Positions 62,352 to 64,000 of a stretch of DNA of 64,000 nucleotides are shown here, in pieces. The translations under genes and the position numbers were made by a program. The notes under the pieces were generated by a model. That model saw nothing but the letters and a program-made list of their open reading frames with translations. It was not told the DNA's origin and did no database searches. How positions within the stretch are numbered: position 1 is the stretch's first letter; each line of letters begins with the position of its first letter. The stretch is from Flavobacterium sp. IMCC34852 (GTDB taxonomy: Bacteria; Bacteroidota; Bacteroidia; Flavobacteriales; Flavobacteriaceae), in contig NZ_CP121446.1 in NCBI RefSeq assembly GCF_030643905.1, forward strand, positions 1,116,001 through 1,180,000, written 5' to 3'.

Positions 62352-62376
62352 AATTCGTAATTTGCAATTCGTAATT
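62352..62376. repeat. Short repeat with AATTCGTAATT core
   Basis: AATTCGTAATT occurs twice with a 14-base period, then a third partial AATT. The core is the reverse complement of the unit at 55421-55448. Confidence 0.75.
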
Positions 62377-62386
62377 CATAATTAAT

Positions 62387-63421
62387 TTGAAACTATTTCT
62401 CCACAAACTCTTCCACTGGGAATATTGGCCGTTCAAAATTGTATATATCCCAATTTATTTTCTTTGGGCATATTATGCGTTGAAAGCGCGGACGATTTTC
62501 TTTTTCAATACTTGTAATCCAACTATGCGAAACGGAGGATTTATCATGGATAGCAAGATGGAAATCTATGATTTGATTCCGCCACAGTTTTATCCCAAAA
62601 CCAAATTGGTCAAAGAAAAACAGTCTTTTGACGAAGTCGAAAATACATTGAACCATTCCAAAATCGAGTTTCCTTTTATAGCCAAACCTGATATTGGATT
62701 GCGCGGTTCAGCCGTGAAAAAAATCGATACACTAGACGATTTAAAAAATTACCACAGCAAAGCTAATTTTGATTACTTAATCCAAGATTTGATTCCGTTT
62801 CCGAATGAAGTCGGGATTTTTTATGTGCGTTATCCTCATGAAAAAAACGGCAGAATTACCGGAATTGTAGCCAAAGAATTCCTTATTGTGGAAGGCGATG
62901 GTTGTTCGACTATTGAAGAATTGATAAAGGCCAATCCGCGTTACGAATTGCAGTTAAAAGCATTACAAAAAGAATACGGCAACCAACTCAAAGACATCTT
63001 GCCTAAAGGCGAAAAACGCAATTTGGTTCCGTATGGCAATCATGCTCGAGGGGCGAAATTTTTAGATTACAGTCATTTAATTTCTCCCGAATTGACCAAA
63101 GTCATTGACGATATGTGTCTGCAAATCGATGAGTTTTATTTCGGGCGAATGGATTTAATGTACAACACTTGGGCCGAATTGGAACAAGGTAAAAACTTCT
63201 CCATAGTCGAATTAAATGGTGCAGCGAGCGAACCAACACACATTTATGACCCAAAACATTCGCTGTTTTTTGCATGGAAAGAATTGGCACGACACATAAC
63301 CTATATGTTCGAAATCAGTGTGGCCAATCACAAACGAGGTTATGATTATTTGCCTCATAAAGTGGGAATGGAACAGTATAATTTGCATTTGGAGCAAAGC
63401 AATAAAATTGTGAATTTTTAA
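62387..63421 (+). CDS. ATP-grasp-like protein
   Basis: 344 residues. The start is probably TTG at 62387, since the N-terminal part (KIVYIPIYFLWAYYALKARTIFFF, a hydrophobic stretch) is in frame and the first ATG is only at residue ~47. The body has PFIAKPDIGLRGSAVKKI, YLIQDLIPFPNEVGIFYVRY and a C-terminal MDLMYNTWAEL...FSIVELNGAASEPTHIYDP, a pattern of ATP-grasp ligases such as D-Ala--D-Ala ligase relatives. The substrate is unknown. The stop codon overlaps the next gene (TAATG). Confidence 0.75.
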   Translation: MKLFLHKLFHWEYWPFKIVYIPIYFLWAYYALKARTIFFFNTCNPTMRNGGFIMDSKMEIYDLIPPQFYPKTKLVKEKQSFDEVENTLNHSKIEFPFIAKPDIGLRGSAVKKIDTLDDLKNYHSKANFDYLIQDLIPFPNEVGIFYVRYPHEKNGRITGIVAKEFLIVEGDGCSTIEELIKANPRYELQLKALQKEYGNQLKDILPKGEKRNLVPYGNHARGAKFLDYSHLISPELTKVIDDMCLQIDEFYFGRMDLMYNTWAELEQGKNFSIVELNGAASEPTHIYDPKHSLFFAWKELARHITYMFEISVANHKRGYDYLPHKVGMEQYNLHLEQSNKIVNF

Positions 63422-64000
63422 TGCAAAATCTCAAAAACATAACAGTCGGTTTTTTGGTGAGTTTTATCGGGTCGATTCCTTTGGGGTATTTGAATGTCGT
63501 GGGTTTTCAGGTTTATGAAAAATTGGGTTTGACGCCAACCATGTTGTATTTATTGGGTGTAATCATTATTGAGTTCTTCGTGATTTATTTCACCTTAATT
63601 TTTGCCAAAAGATTAGCCGAAAACAAAAAACTGACCAAGTATATTGAAGGTTTTTCGATAATATTCATGTTCCTTTTGGCGTATGTTTTTTACTCGAGTG
63701 CCAATGCCAAAAGCGATTTTTCAACCGGTTTTAATTACGCGCCATTTGTTTTAGGAATTGTGCTGAGTTGCCTCAACTTTATCCAGATTCCGTTTTGGAC
63801 CGGCTGGAATCTTTGGCTTTTGAATGGTAATTATATCGAAATTTCCGGTTCGAGAAAATATGTTTTTGTCTTTGGAACTGTTGTCGGAACATTTTGCGGC
63901 ATGCTTACGTTGATTTTGGCACTGCATTATTTTGCTTCCAATGTTGATTTTTTGGCCAAATATTTAATGCAAATTATTATTCCACTAGTATTTTTGGGAT
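63421..64000 (+). CDS. LysE-like multi-TM transporter (partial)
   Basis: The frame starts at the ATG overlapping the previous stop by one base and is open to the right edge, ~193 residues visible. It has hydrophobic segments with an N-terminal GFLVSFIGSIPLGYLNVVGFQV, as in LysE-type exporters, and further TM segments. Substrate unknown. Confidence 0.75.
   Translation, partial: MQNLKNITVGFLVSFIGSIPLGYLNVVGFQVYEKLGLTPTMLYLLGVIIIEFFVIYFTLIFAKRLAENKKLTKYIEGFSIIFMFLLAYVFYSSANAKSDFSTGFNYAPFVLGIVLSCLNFIQIPFWTGWNLWLLNGNYIEISGSRKYVFVFGTVVGTFCGMLTLILALHYFASNVDFLAKYLMQIIIPLVFLG

Overview
The window looks like a chromosomal segment of a gliding, low-GC member of the Flavobacteriaceae, most likely Flavobacterium or a close relative. 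The evidence is the type IX secretion (T9SS) and gliding genes porU, porV and gldJ in the order known from Flavobacterium, several giant T9SS substrates with type A or type B C-terminal sorting domains, PorP/SprF and OmpA partners, and promoters of the Bacteroidetes form TTTG-N19..22-TAnnTTTG with A/T-rich gene starts instead of Shine-Dalgarno sites. This rests on reading motifs in the sequence; no database search was run.

Layout. 1-1956: the end of a surface protein and a secreted type A propeller-like protein. 2030-5292 (minus): pyruvate dehydrogenase E2 and E1-alpha (pdhC, pdhA) and cytidine deaminase (cdd). 5383-10519 (minus): porV and porU, the outer-membrane shuttle and sortase of T9SS. 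10724-13803 (plus): gldJ and murF. 14109-26654 (plus): three large surface proteins. The two outer ones share an N-terminal domain that looks cohesin-like and carry type A sorting domains; the middle one (2070 aa) has no sorting domain and ends in two dockerin-like calcium loops. 26848-29598: a membrane-spanning TPR/AraC-type regulator and a neighbour of similar plan without the DNA-binding domain. 30115-49394: a four-gene block of a 2940-aa type B adhesin, a PorP/SprF-family protein, an OmpA-family protein and a 2463-aa type B adhesin. The two adhesins share a 90-residue Ig-like repeat.

49395-49956 is non-coding and holds a 173-bp duplication whose inner copy runs into the 3' end of the tRNA-Val gene (49957-50031, minus). 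After this come mostly housekeeping genes: folC (minus), exbB-exbD and a DUF4468-like protein (plus), tonB and a Glu/Leu-type dehydrogenase (minus), a secreted unknown, anmK (minus), an acyl-CoA dehydrogenase, a Crp/Fnr regulator, a frameshifted secreted protein, YHS and DoxX proteins, and a tight operon of DinB-like, TANGO2-like, ATP-grasp and LysE-like genes that runs off the right edge.

The parts fit together as a secretion system with its cargo. PorU and PorV process and attach proteins with C-terminal sorting domains, GldJ belongs to the gliding and secretion motor, ExbB/ExbD/TonB energise the outer membrane, and the two adhesin blocks are likely cargo. The most novel possibility is the 14-27 kb block, read here as a possible T9SS-displayed cohesin/dockerin-like assembly flanked by a recombination-prone direct repeat.
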